Shown here: piece by piece, positions 24,049-32,069 of the stretch
Layout of the letters: each line of letters starts with the position of its first letter
Numbering within the stretch: the first letter of the stretch is position 1
Source of the DNA: Sphaerisporangium album
Lineage (GTDB): Bacteria > Actinomycetota > Actinomycetes > Streptosporangiales > Streptosporangiaceae
DNA length: 64,000 nt
NCBI RefSeq assembly: GCF_003323745.1
Contig: NZ_QOIL01000032.1
Span: 23,995 to 87,994, forward strand
Reading direction: 5' to 3'
Translations under genes and position numbers: made by a program
Notes under the pieces: generated by a model
Told to the model about the DNA's origin: nothing
The model's database searches: none
The model's input: only the letters and a program-made list of their open reading frames with translations

Positions 24049-25515
24049 ATGTCCACATTCGGGGGCCATCCGGACGGCGGCAGAGACCTCGGTACGGACG
24101 GCCGTATGGGCGCGCGTGCCTGGGGGGTGTTGTACGTGCTGTGCGGTGCGATCTTCCTGGAGGGCATCGACGTGGCGATGCTGAACGTGGCGCTGCCGTC
24201 GATCCGGGCCGACCTCGGCCTGTCGACCGGGATGCTCAGCGGCGTGGTCAGCGCCTACGTGCTCGGCTACGGCGGCTTCATGCTGCTGGGAGGCCGCGCC
24301 GCCGACCTGCTGGGCCGCCGCCGCATGTTCCTGCTCTGGCTGACGGTCTTCCTGGTCTTCTCGGGCCTCGGCGGGCTGGCCACCGAGGGGTGGATGCTGC
24401 TGGTCGCCCGGTTCGTCACCGGGGTCGCGGCGGCCTTCATGGCCCCCGCCGGGTTGTCGCTGGTCACCGCCCACTTCCCCGAGGGACCGCGGCGCACCAA
24501 GGCCCTCGGCGTCTACGCCGGGACGGCCGCGGGCGGGTTCTCGCTCGGCCTGGTCGCCGGCGGGCTGCTGGCCTCGCTGGGCTGGCGGTGGGTGTTCTTC
24601 GCGCCGGTCATCCTGTCGGCGCTGATCCTCGCCGCCGCCGTGCCGCTCATCGGGCGCGAGGACGCCCCGCCGCGCCCGGCGGGCGGGTTCGACCTGGCGG
24701 GGGCGCTGGTCGTCACCGGCGCGATGCTGCTGCTGGTGTACGGAGTGGTCCGCCTGGAGCACCCCGGCAACGACTGGGCCGGCACGGCGGGCGCGTTCGC
24801 GGGCGGGCTCGCGGCGCTGGGCGCGTTCGCCGCGATCGAGCGCCGCTCGGCCGCCCCGCTGGTCCGGCTCGGCATCCTGCGCTCGGGTTCGCTCGTCCGT
24901 ACCAACGCCGGGGCGCTGCTGTTCATCGGCTCCTTCGCCGGGTTCCAGTTCCTGGTCACCCTGTATCTGCAGGAGCTGCGCGGGTGGAGCGCCCTGCAGA
25001 CGGGCCTGGCGATGCTGGTCGTCGGCGTCGACACCGTGCTCGCCCCCACGCTGACGCCCCGGCTGGTGGCCCGCTTCGGCAACCTGCGCGTGCTGTTCGG
25101 CGGGCTGGTGCTCGCGGCCGTGGCCTACGCGCTGTTCCTGCCGGTCGGCCCGGACTGGGCCTACGCCGCCATGCTGCCCACGATGGCGCTGCTCGGCCTG
25201 GCCTTCTCCCTGGCCTACGGCCCGCTCACCATGGCCGCCACCGACGGCGTCGCCGAGCACGAGCAGGGCCTGGCCGGTGGCCTGCTCTACACCGCGATGC
25301 AGTTCGGCACCGCGCTCGGCCTGTCGGCGGTGACGGCCGTGAACGTCGGGGCGCTCGCGGGCGGCTCGCCGCAGGACGCGCTCGGGGCGCTGCGGGCCGC
25401 GCTGGTCGTCCCGGTGACGGCAGCGGTCGTCGCGGCGGTCGTCACCGCGTTCGGCCTGCGCACGCGCGGTTCCGTCCCCGCGCCGGAACCCGCGCCCGCG
25501 GAGAGCCTGACCTGA
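24049..25515 (+). CDS. MFS drug:H+ antiporter, DHA2 (14-TMS) type
   Basis: 488 residues. The first helices carry the family motifs: AMLNVALPSIRADLGLS (motif D1-like, Asp in the preceding EGIDV) and GGRAADLLGRRRMFL (motif A), with VTGVAAAFMAPAGLSLVTAHFPEGPRRTKALGVYAGTAAGGFSLGLVAGGLLAS as motif B/C. The length fits 14 transmembrane segments. AGGGAGAGG lies upstream of the ATG. Such pumps export lipophilic drugs, quinones or antibiotics. The divergent HxlR gene and the inverted repeat between them indicate inducible expression. Confidence 0.9.
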   Translation: MSTFGGHPDGGRDLGTDGRMGARAWGVLYVLCGAIFLEGIDVAMLNVALPSIRADLGLSTGMLSGVVSAYVLGYGGFMLLGGRAADLLGRRRMFLLWLTVFLVFSGLGGLATEGWMLLVARFVTGVAAAFMAPAGLSLVTAHFPEGPRRTKALGVYAGTAAGGFSLGLVAGGLLASLGWRWVFFAPVILSALILAAAVPLIGREDAPPRPAGGFDLAGALVVTGAMLLLVYGVVRLEHPGNDWAGTAGAFAGGLAALGAFAAIERRSAAPLVRLGILRSGSLVRTNAGALLFIGSFAGFQFLVTLYLQELRGWSALQTGLAMLVVGVDTVLAPTLTPRLVARFGNLRVLFGGLVLAAVAYALFLPVGPDWAYAAMLPTMALLGLAFSLAYGPLTMAATDGVAEHEQGLAGGLLYTAMQFGTALGLSAVTAVNVGALAGGSPQDALGALRAALVVPVTAAVVAAVVTAFGLRTRGSVPAPEPAPAESLT

Positions 25516-25612
25516 CCCGCGAGAGGGCCTGACCCGACCCGCGAGACCGCCTGGACCGGGGCGCGGGTTGGCCAGACCTCACGCGCGGGAGGACACCGGC
25601 GCCGGGCGCGGG

Positions 25613-27337
25613 TCACTCGGTGTCGGGTTCGGGGGCGCCTCCCGCGCCGAGCAGGAAGTCGAAGTCGCAGCCCTCGTCCGCCTGCAGGATGTGCCGGTCG
25701 AACAGCGTGCCGTACCCGCGCCGGTAGACCGTCTCCGGCGGCGTCCAGGCGGCGCGGCGGCGGGCCAGCTCCTCCTCCGGGACGTCCAGGGAGAGGCGCC
25801 GGGCCTCGACGTCGAGCGTGACGGGGTCGCCGTCCCGGACGAGGGCCAGCGGGCCGCCCACGTGGGACTCGGGCGCGACGTGCAGCACGCAGGCGCCGTA
25901 GCTCGTGCCGCTCATCCGCGCGTCGGAGATGCGCAGCATGTCGCGGACGCCCGCCTTGAGCAGGCGTTCGGGGATGGGCATCATGCCGTGCTCGGGCATC
26001 CCGGGGCCGCCGCGCGGCCCCGCGCCGCGCAGGACGAGGACCGAGTCGGCGGTGATGGGCAGGCTCTCGTCGTCGAGGCGCCGCATCAGGTCCCGGTGAC
26101 CGTCGAAGACGACGGCGGGGCCGGTGTGCCTCAGCAGCCGCGGGTCGGCGGCGACGTGCTTGATCACGGCCCCGGACGGCGCCAGGTTGCCGCGCAGGAC
26201 GGCGAGCCCGCCCTCGGCCGACAGCGGGTCGTCCCGCGTCCGGATCACCTTGTCGTCGTAGACCTCCGCGCGGGCGAGCTCCTCGCGCAGGGGCCGGCCG
26301 GTCACCGTGGGCCGGTCGAGGTGGAGCAGGTCGGCGATGCGCGACAGCAGCCCCGGCAGGCCGCCGGCCAGGTAGAAGTCCTCCATGACGTAGGTGCCGC
26401 TCGGGCGCAGGTCGGCCAGGACGGGCACGCGGCGCGAGGCCTCGTCGAAGTGGTCCAGCGTGAGCGGCACGCCGCTGCGGCGGGCCATGGCGATCAGGTG
26501 GATCACCGCGTTGGTCGACCCGCCGAGGGCGAGGACGGCCGTCACGGCGTCGGCGTACGCCTGCTCGCCGAGGATCGCGGAGGGGCGCAGGTCCTCCCAG
26601 GCCAGGTCGACGGCGCGCCTGCCGCTCGCGGCGGCCATGCGGCTGTGGGCGGAGGCCACCGCGGGGATCGAGGCGGCGCCGGGGAGCGTCATGCCGAGCA
26701 CCTCGGCCACCGAGGTCATGGTGGAGGCGGTGCCCATCGTCATGCAGTGGCCGGGGGAGCGGGCGATGCCCTCCTCGACCCCGCTCATGACCTCGTCGCC
26801 GACCAGCCCGGCCCGCTTGTCGGCCCAGTACCGCCACATGTCGCTGCCGCTGCCGAGCACCTGGCCCCGGAAGCTGCCGGGGATCATCGGCCCCGCCGGC
26901 ACGTAGATCACCGGAAGGTCCATGCTGATGGCCCCCATGAGCAGGGCCGGGGTGGTCTTGTCGCACCCGCCCATGAGCACGGCGGCGTCCACGGGGTGCG
27001 AGCGCAGGAGCTCCTCGGTCTCCATGGCCAGCAGGTTGCGGTAGAGCATGGTCGTCGGCTTCTGGAACGTCTCCGAGAGCGACATGACCGGCAGCTCCAC
27101 CGGGTAGCCGCCCGCCTGCCACACCCCGCGCTTCACGTCCTGCGCGCGCTCGCGCAGGTGGAGGTGGCAGGGGTTGAGCTCGCTCCAGGTGTTCAGGATG
27201 CCGATGACGGGCTTGCCCAGGTGCTCCTCGGCGGACAGGCCGAGCTGGCGGGTCCTCGCGCGGTGGCTGAAGGACCGGAGACTTTCGGTGCCGTACCACC
27301 GGTGGCTTCTCAACTGCTCAGGGGTCAGACGCTGCAT
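25613..27337 (-). CDS. IlvD/Edd-family sugar-acid dehydratase
   Basis: 574 residues. The iron-sulfur cluster cysteines of the family are visible as Cys57 (ELNPCHLH), Cys125 (GGCDKTTPA) and Cys198 (GHCMTMGTAST); KTTPALLMGA and SFGGSTNA-type ALGGSTNAVIHL also match. The opening LRSHRWYGTESLRSFSHRARTRQLGL resembles L-arabonate/D-xylonate-type dehydratases more than the dihydroxyacid dehydratase of valine synthesis. The product would be a 2-keto-3-deoxy sugar acid, a logical substrate for the DapA-family enzyme. The ATG has GAGGTG upstream, and a perfect TGATATATCA palindrome lies 17 bases upstream of the start. Confidence 0.87.
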   Translation of the reverse strand: MQRLTPEQLRSHRWYGTESLRSFSHRARTRQLGLSAEEHLGKPVIGILNTWSELNPCHLHLRERAQDVKRGVWQAGGYPVELPVMSLSETFQKPTTMLYRNLLAMETEELLRSHPVDAAVLMGGCDKTTPALLMGAISMDLPVIYVPAGPMIPGSFRGQVLGSGSDMWRYWADKRAGLVGDEVMSGVEEGIARSPGHCMTMGTASTMTSVAEVLGMTLPGAASIPAVASAHSRMAAASGRRAVDLAWEDLRPSAILGEQAYADAVTAVLALGGSTNAVIHLIAMARRSGVPLTLDHFDEASRRVPVLADLRPSGTYVMEDFYLAGGLPGLLSRIADLLHLDRPTVTGRPLREELARAEVYDDKVIRTRDDPLSAEGGLAVLRGNLAPSGAVIKHVAADPRLLRHTGPAVVFDGHRDLMRRLDDESLPITADSVLVLRGAGPRGGPGMPEHGMMPIPERLLKAGVRDMLRISDARMSGTSYGACVLHVAPESHVGGPLALVRDGDPVTLDVEARRLSLDVPEEELARRRAAWTPPETVYRRGYGTLFDRHILQADEGCDFDFLLGAGGAPEPDTE

Positions 27338-27353
27338 TGGTCACCTCGTATCC

Positions 27354-27363
27354 TGATATATCA
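27354..27363. promoter_or_regulatory. TGATATATCA perfect palindrome, operator copy 3
   Basis: A perfect 10-base palindrome directly upstream of the dehydratase ribosome-binding site, matching the sites at 20966 and 23430. It probably places the dehydratase under the FCD-GntR regulator. Confidence 0.55.
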
Positions 27364-27465
27364 CGGGTGACCGTCCGGCCGGCGTCGTGGGTGGGACCGT
27401 GGTGGCCGTGCGCCTTTCCGATCCGTGCGCCTTCTCCGGCTCTGTACGCTCCTTCGCGTCCTTCC

Positions 27466-28584
27466 CTAGCCGTTCGCCGCCCGCACGGCGTCGGCGAGCA
27501 TGCCGTGACGGGCCGGGCCCGCCAGGCCCGCGTGGTACAGGTGGATCTCCTGGGCGCCCGCCTCGGCGAGCCGCCGCACGTGCGGGCCGATGTCCTCGTG
27601 GCGCACCGGCGGCAGCACGGTGACGTACGCGCCCACCGCGACCTCGGCCGGGACCGCGTGGCGCGCGAGCCGCACCCGCTCGGTGGCCTCGGCCGTGACC
27701 GGCCAGGCCTGCACGACGACCGTCTCGGCGTCCTTGCCGGCGTCCGGCGTGAGTCCGGGGTTCGCGCCGGTGGCCCACGGGTCCGGGTTGCCGTGCAGGC
27801 TGACGCGCAGTCCGGGCAGCGCGGCGATCACCTGACGGCGCAGCGCGTCGGCCGCCTCGTGGCGTACGGCCAGCAGCGCGGCGGCGGTGCCGGGGTCCAG
27901 GTCGTGCTCGTGCGAGCGGACGGCGGCGCGCAGCTCGCGCGTGGCGCGCTCGGGGTCGACGCCGCGCGCCGCCCAGCCGGCCTGGCAGGCCGCGCAGCAG
28001 CAGACCGACAGCATGCGGCGCGCCCGCGGGTCGTACGCGCCGTCGGTCTTCTCGTGGTGGCCGCCGTGGTCGGTGCCGAGCTGGCCGCACGCCTCCAGCA
28101 GCACGCCCGCCAGGGGCAGGTCGCGGACGGTCTCGGCCGCGAGCGTGGCCGCGTACTCGCGCACCTCGGCATGGGAGGGGCACAGGGCCCACGGGTAGTG
28201 CTGCCCGAAGCAGTTGACGACGCTCACGTCCGGCGCGGCCTCGCCGACGCGCGAGCTGTGGGTCAGGACGATCCACGCGGTGACCGGCACCCCGGCGGCG
28301 GCCAGGACGCGCGCGGCCGTGCCGAAGGAGTCGCGGTCGTCCATCCAGCCCGCGCCGTCCGGCACCAGGCGCCGTCCGGCCCAGGCCTCCTCGCGCACCG
28401 GCCGGTACAGCGCGGCGTGCCTCGCGTCCACGTAGGCGTGTTCCGGATGCCAGGGGGTCGCCGCCCTCACCGTGTGATAGGCGCCGGCGAGGTTGACCCC
28501 GTCGACGCCGAGTGCTTGTACCCGTCCGACGAACAGGGGATCGCCGACCACGTCCCACGGGTAGGCGTGTACGAGCACGCGCAT
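27466..28584 (-). CDS. TIM-barrel glycoside-hydrolase-like protein of unknown activity
   Basis: 372 residues from ATG 28584 (GGGGAGG upstream; a longer frame begins at 28620). The start VLVHAYPWDVVGDPLFVGRVQALGVDGVNLAGAYHTVRA and later repeats of beta-strand/acidic pattern (VTAWIVLTHSS, GVLLEACGQLGTDHGGHHEK, EAGAQEIHLYHAGLAG) fit a TIM barrel of the GH10/GH13-like hypothetical type. The LSVCCCAACQ cysteine cluster in the middle resembles the CxC-x2-C element of some such proteins and may bind zinc. It is upstream of the dehydratase on the same strand (128-base gap) and may act on an uptake product of the same pathway. Function is not established. Confidence 0.6.
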   Translation of the reverse strand: MRVLVHAYPWDVVGDPLFVGRVQALGVDGVNLAGAYHTVRAATPWHPEHAYVDARHAALYRPVREEAWAGRRLVPDGAGWMDDRDSFGTAARVLAAAGVPVTAWIVLTHSSRVGEAAPDVSVVNCFGQHYPWALCPSHAEVREYAATLAAETVRDLPLAGVLLEACGQLGTDHGGHHEKTDGAYDPRARRMLSVCCCAACQAGWAARGVDPERATRELRAAVRSHEHDLDPGTAAALLAVRHEAADALRRQVIAALPGLRVSLHGNPDPWATGANPGLTPDAGKDAETVVVQAWPVTAEATERVRLARHAVPAEVAVGAYVTVLPPVRHEDIGPHVRRLAEAGAQEIHLYHAGLAGPARHGMLADAVRAANG

Positions 28585-28685
28585 AGCCACCGCCTCCCCA
28601 CCAGGGCCCTCACCCAACACAATGGCGCTGTTCAGGCATACCGACTGGACGGTGCGGCGTCAATGGGTTCGCGTGATCTCGTTGC

Positions 28686-28723
28686 GCGGCCCCCGGCAGA
28701 CCCGTCCGGGTCGTGGGGGCCGC
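28686..28723. repeat. Large imperfect hairpin in a divergent intergenic region
   Basis: GCGGCCCCC (28686-28694) pairs with GGGGGCCGC (28715-28723), with an inner GACCCG/GGGTC stem. It lies between divergent genes, so it is not an obvious end-of-gene terminator. It would fall in the leader of the GCS2 gene if that transcript begins upstream. Confidence 0.6.
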
Positions 28724-28831
28724 GTACGTAGAGTCAAGGGTGGGGCTCCATCTCGGGTGTGAGGCATGAAACCCACCTGCCCGGACAGTTAGGGGGGCGA
28801 CCGCCGACCGTCACTTGTGGGGGACGAAACG

Positions 28832-30346
28832 ATGGGACAGCAGGTAGCCAAGGAGCGGTTCTCCGAGGCCGAGTACGCGCGCTTCGGCCGCCGCCTCGAG
28901 GACTCCCTGGTCGCGCTGCGCGAGCTGCTCGCCAGGCCCGGGTTCGGCGCCGGGCCGGCGAGCGTCGGAGCCGAGCTGGAGTTCTTCCTGATCGGCGAGA
29001 ACGGGCGGCCGCTGCGGCGCAACAAGGAGGTGCGCGACGCGGCGGGCGACGAGCGGGTCGTCCTGGAGCTCGGCAGCTTCAACCTGGAGGTCAACCTGAC
29101 CCCGCTGCCCCTGGCCGGGCGGCCGTTCACGGCGATGGAGGACGAGGCGCGGCGGATGACGCTGCTGGTGGACGACGCCGCGCGCACGGTGGGCGGACGC
29201 GTCGTGCCCATCGGCATCCTGCCGACGCTCAACGAGTTCGACTTCACCCGGGACGCCATGAGCGACGAGGTGCGCTACCGCGCGCTCAGCCGGGGCATGC
29301 GCCGGGTGCGCGCGGAGCCGTTCCGCGTGCGCATCGACGGGGCCGAGCGGCTGGAGCTGGAGGTCGAGGACGTGATCCTCGAAAGCGCGAACACCTCCTG
29401 GCAGATCCACCTGCGCACGCCGCCCGGCGACTTCGCCCGCGTCTACAACGCCGCGCAGCTCGCCATCGGCCCGGTGCTCGCGGTCAGCGGCAACTCCCCG
29501 TCCTTCCTCGGCCGCGACCTGTGGGAGGAGACGCGGATCGCGTTGTTCGAGGCGTCGGCCGACGACCGCGACATGGAGCGGCCCTGGCGCGTGGACGGCC
29601 GGGTCAGCTTCGGCTCCGGCTGGTTGCAGGGCGGCGCCGAGGAGCTGTTCGAGCAGAGCGTCCGCGAGTACGAGCCGGTCATGCCCGTGATGGACGAGGA
29701 GGACCCGCTGGAGGCCGTCCGCGCCGGCGGCCTGCCCCGGCTGGCCGAGCTACGGCTCCACCAGGGGACGGTGTGGCAGTGGAACCGGCCCGTCTACGAC
29801 CCGGCGGACGGCGGGCACCTGCGCGTCGAGCTGCGGGCCCTGCCCGCGGGACCGACCTGCGCCGACATGGTGGCCAACGCGGCGTTCCTGCTCGGGCTGG
29901 TGGCGGCGTCGGCGGCCGCGCCCGGCTGGATCGACGGCTTCCCCTTCGCCGACGCCTACCGCAACTTCTACCGGGCCGCGCGCGCCGGGCTCTCGGCCGA
30001 GCTGGCCTGGCCGGGGCGCGCCGAGCCCGTGCCGGCCGCCGAGCTGGTCCTGGACCTGCTGCCGGTGGCCCGCGAGGGACTCGTCGCGGCGGGGGTGGAC
30101 GGCGGCGAGGCGGACGAGCGCCTGGCGGTCGTCCGCGAGCGGGTGCGGACGGGGCGTACCGGGGCGGCCTGGCAGCGCCGCGCGCTGGCGGCGCTGGGGG
30201 ACGAGCCGGGCGCCCGTGCCGCCATGCTGGCGCGCTACCAGGAGCTCGCCTTCACCGAGGAGCCCGTGCACACGTGGCCGGACGTGACGCCGGGCCTGCC
30301 GGAGGGCGAGAAGCGGGACGAGGCGGCGGACGTGACGGTGGCGTGA
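28832..30346 (+). CDS. Glutamate-cysteine ligase family (GCS2) protein
   Basis: 504 residues from ATG 28832 (GGGGGAC 8 bases upstream; GTG 28817 also possible). The carboxylate-amine ligase pattern is present: SVGAELEFFLIGENGRPL, ELGSFNLEVNLTPLPLAGRPF, SANTSWQIHLRTPPGDFARVYNAAQLAIGPVLAVSGNSP, and LRVELRALPAGPTCADMVANAAFLLGL. Glu residues in GAELEFF and FNLEVN are metal/ATP ligands in this family. Since actinobacteria make mycothiol rather than glutathione, family members here may ligate other amines; the substrate is unknown. It is a single gene, divergent from the TIM-barrel gene and convergent with the CbiX-like gene. Confidence 0.8.
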   Translation: MGQQVAKERFSEAEYARFGRRLEDSLVALRELLARPGFGAGPASVGAELEFFLIGENGRPLRRNKEVRDAAGDERVVLELGSFNLEVNLTPLPLAGRPFTAMEDEARRMTLLVDDAARTVGGRVVPIGILPTLNEFDFTRDAMSDEVRYRALSRGMRRVRAEPFRVRIDGAERLELEVEDVILESANTSWQIHLRTPPGDFARVYNAAQLAIGPVLAVSGNSPSFLGRDLWEETRIALFEASADDRDMERPWRVDGRVSFGSGWLQGGAEELFEQSVREYEPVMPVMDEEDPLEAVRAGGLPRLAELRLHQGTVWQWNRPVYDPADGGHLRVELRALPAGPTCADMVANAAFLLGLVAASAAAPGWIDGFPFADAYRNFYRAARAGLSAELAWPGRAEPVPAAELVLDLLPVAREGLVAAGVDGGEADERLAVVRERVRTGRTGAAWQRRALAALGDEPGARAAMLARYQELAFTEEPVHTWPDVTPGLPEGEKRDEAADVTVA

Positions 30347-30440
30347 CGGGGGAGCGGGGCCGCGTGGACCGGGGCGCGGGTACGGCGGCGGCCGGGGTGC
30401 CCGCCGCGAGCCCCGGTGCGAGGACGTCCCCTCCGGTCGC

Positions 30441-31286
30441 CTAGGGCTGGTCGGGTTCGACGCCGGTGAGCGAGCTTCCGTAGCTGAGCGCGACGAGCTG
30501 GGCGACCGCGCTGTGCGCGCCGATGGGCTCGGAGCATCCGGCGCCCACCGACTCGGCGGCTTTCGTGATCTTCAGCGGGTCGATCTCCGGCCCGATCAGG
30601 AAGGGAGCGAGCGCCAGGCGGGAGGCGCCGATGTTGCGCAGTCGCTGCGCCGCGTCCCCGACGCCGGGCGAGGCGTCCAGCGATGCGGCGACCACGGGCA
30701 GGGTGAGCCGCGCGGCCAGCAGGACGACCGTCGCGTCCGCCGCGCGCACGGCCTCCTGGCCGCCGACCGTCGCCACGATGATCCCGTCCACCGGGGCGGC
30801 GATGTTGAACAGGCGCATGCGGTCGGCGCGGGCGAGCCCGCCCTCGGCGAGCTTGACGTGCAGCGCCTCGGCCAGCATCGGATGCGGCCCGAGAGGGTCG
30901 GCGATGGTGGTCATGACGTCGCTTTCGGCGACGGCCTCGCGGATGGCCCGGTACACCTGCTGGTGAGGGCCGGTGACCAGGGGGACGACGATGGCGGCTG
31001 GCGATCCGGCGGGCCGTTTGGCGGCGCATTCGGTGAGCGTCTCGGCCAGGCTTGTCTTGGTGTCGCCCAGATGGATCAGGCGCACGTCGAGCTGCGGGTG
31101 GTCGACGCTGACGATGGTCTTGACGGCCGCCGGGACGTCGCCGCCGGCGCCGGGCGCGGCCAGCACGAGCGCGGGCGCGTCCGGAGGCAGATGCGCGGGC
31201 ACCGGGCGCCGGTGCCTGCCGGAGCTGGTCCGGAACGAGCGCTCGCGGACCGGAAGCTCCTGTGGGACGTGGTGACCATCGTTCAC
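30441..31286 (-). CDS. CbiX/sirohydrochlorin-chelatase-like protein with degenerate active site
   Basis: 281 residues from GTG 31286. Two chelatase-like halves are recognisable: ALVLAAPGAGGDVPAAVKTIV...AIVVPLVTGPHQQVYRAIREAV, and DGIIVATVGGQEAVRAADATVVLLAARL...LALAPFLIGPEIDPLKITKAAESVGA. In active CbiX enzymes the first strand ends in AHGS/AHGT; here that position reads AAPGAG, so the usual N-terminal metal-binding His is absent, while a His remains in TGPHQQ. It may be a metal-binding relative rather than a chelatase. A promoter (TTAACT, 16 bases, TAAAAT) ends ~9 bases from the GTG, implying a leaderless mRNA. Longer upstream frames to 31532 overlap that promoter. Confidence 0.6.
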   Translation of the reverse strand: MNDGHHVPQELPVRERSFRTSSGRHRRPVPAHLPPDAPALVLAAPGAGGDVPAAVKTIVSVDHPQLDVRLIHLGDTKTSLAETLTECAAKRPAGSPAAIVVPLVTGPHQQVYRAIREAVAESDVMTTIADPLGPHPMLAEALHVKLAEGGLARADRMRLFNIAAPVDGIIVATVGGQEAVRAADATVVLLAARLTLPVVAASLDASPGVGDAAQRLRNIGASRLALAPFLIGPEIDPLKITKAAESVGAGCSEPIGAHSAVAQLVALSYGSSLTGVEPDQP

Positions 31287-31294
31287 ATCGGCGG

Positions 31295-31322
31295 ATTTTA
31301 CGGGGTATGAGGCAAAAGTTAA
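31295..31322 (-). promoter_or_regulatory. Promoter of the CbiX-like gene (leaderless)
   Basis: Reverse-strand TTAACT (31322-31317), a 16-base spacer and TAAAAT (31300-31295). The predicted transcription start coincides with the GTG at 31286, so the mRNA would have no leader. Confidence 0.5.
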
Positions 31323-31546
31323 GTCTGATTCGTGCCGACGCGCGGGCGGCAATCGATCTTTCTCCCACGAGATCACTGACATATTGGGGCTCGATCGTCC
31401 AGACGGTACCAACGGACCGTAATCATTCGAGATCATCGCAGGGGCGGTGAGCCCGCCCCGCGTGGCGCGGCGCGCCGTACCGCTGACAGTGCCTCGTGTG
31501 GCCGACGGGAAAGTTTTTGCCCCGCCGGCCACGCCGCGTGGCGTCG

Positions 31547-32023
31547 TCAGTGCACGGGATGAGCCGCCCTGAGGAGCTGGAGCAACTCAAGCCCCGCGAC
31601 GAGCAGCACCGAGAGGCCGGCCAGCGCGTAGAGCACCGGATGCCTCGGAGGGACGAGGGAGCGCCGCGTGGCCGCCGCGGGAGGAACCGCGGGCGGCTCG
31701 GGCGCCGCCATGATCGGCTCACCGCCCGCCACGGGCTCCGGGAGGGGCAGCGTGGCACGCGTGGAGGTGAGGCGGATCTCCGGATGTCGGGAGAGATAGC
31801 CGCGGGGGAAGATCTTGACGTCGATGTCGCCGCAGCCGGGGCACCACGTGCCCGACCAGGGTGGCTGGACCAGCACCCCGGCGAGGGACCAGACCTCCAC
31901 CGCGTTGCCGTGGCGGTCGGTGAGATGCCGGACGGTGTAATCCTCTTCCCAGACCATGAGGCAACGCGGGCACTCGAAGGGCCAGGTTTCGCGAGTGCTG
32001 TAGCCATCGTGCACGAGGACCAC
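31547..32023 (-). CDS. Zinc-ribbon protein with C-terminal membrane anchor
   Basis: 158 residues. Two CxxC pairs (FECPRCLMVW near 17-20 and TWCPGCGDIDV near 60-63) form a likely zinc ribbon around YTVRHLTDRHGNAVEVW. A Pro/Ala linker follows and then one transmembrane helix at the C-terminus (HPVLYALAGLSVLLVAGLELL). It would be tail-anchored with the ribbon in the cytoplasm. It is 46 bases downstream of the Bcr/CflA exporter on the same strand, so it may be co-transcribed with it. The function is unknown. Confidence 0.7.
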   Translation of the reverse strand: MVLVHDGYSTRETWPFECPRCLMVWEEDYTVRHLTDRHGNAVEVWSLAGVLVQPPWSGTWCPGCGDIDVKIFPRGYLSRHPEIRLTSTRATLPLPEPVAGGEPIMAAPEPPAVPPAAATRRSLVPPRHPVLYALAGLSVLLVAGLELLQLLRAAHPVH

Positions 32024-32069
32024 CCCCAGAACGCGCCGTGAGTAGGCTCGCCCGCTTCGAGTGTGTGCG

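Noticed and set aside
25613..27337. Valine/isoleucine dihydroxyacid dehydratase (ilvD)
   Set aside because: The N-terminus and neighbours resemble sugar-acid dehydratases, and no other branched-chain genes are nearby.
28686..28723. Hairpin considered as a terminator
   Set aside because: It lies between divergent starts rather than after a gene, so listed only as an inverted repeat.
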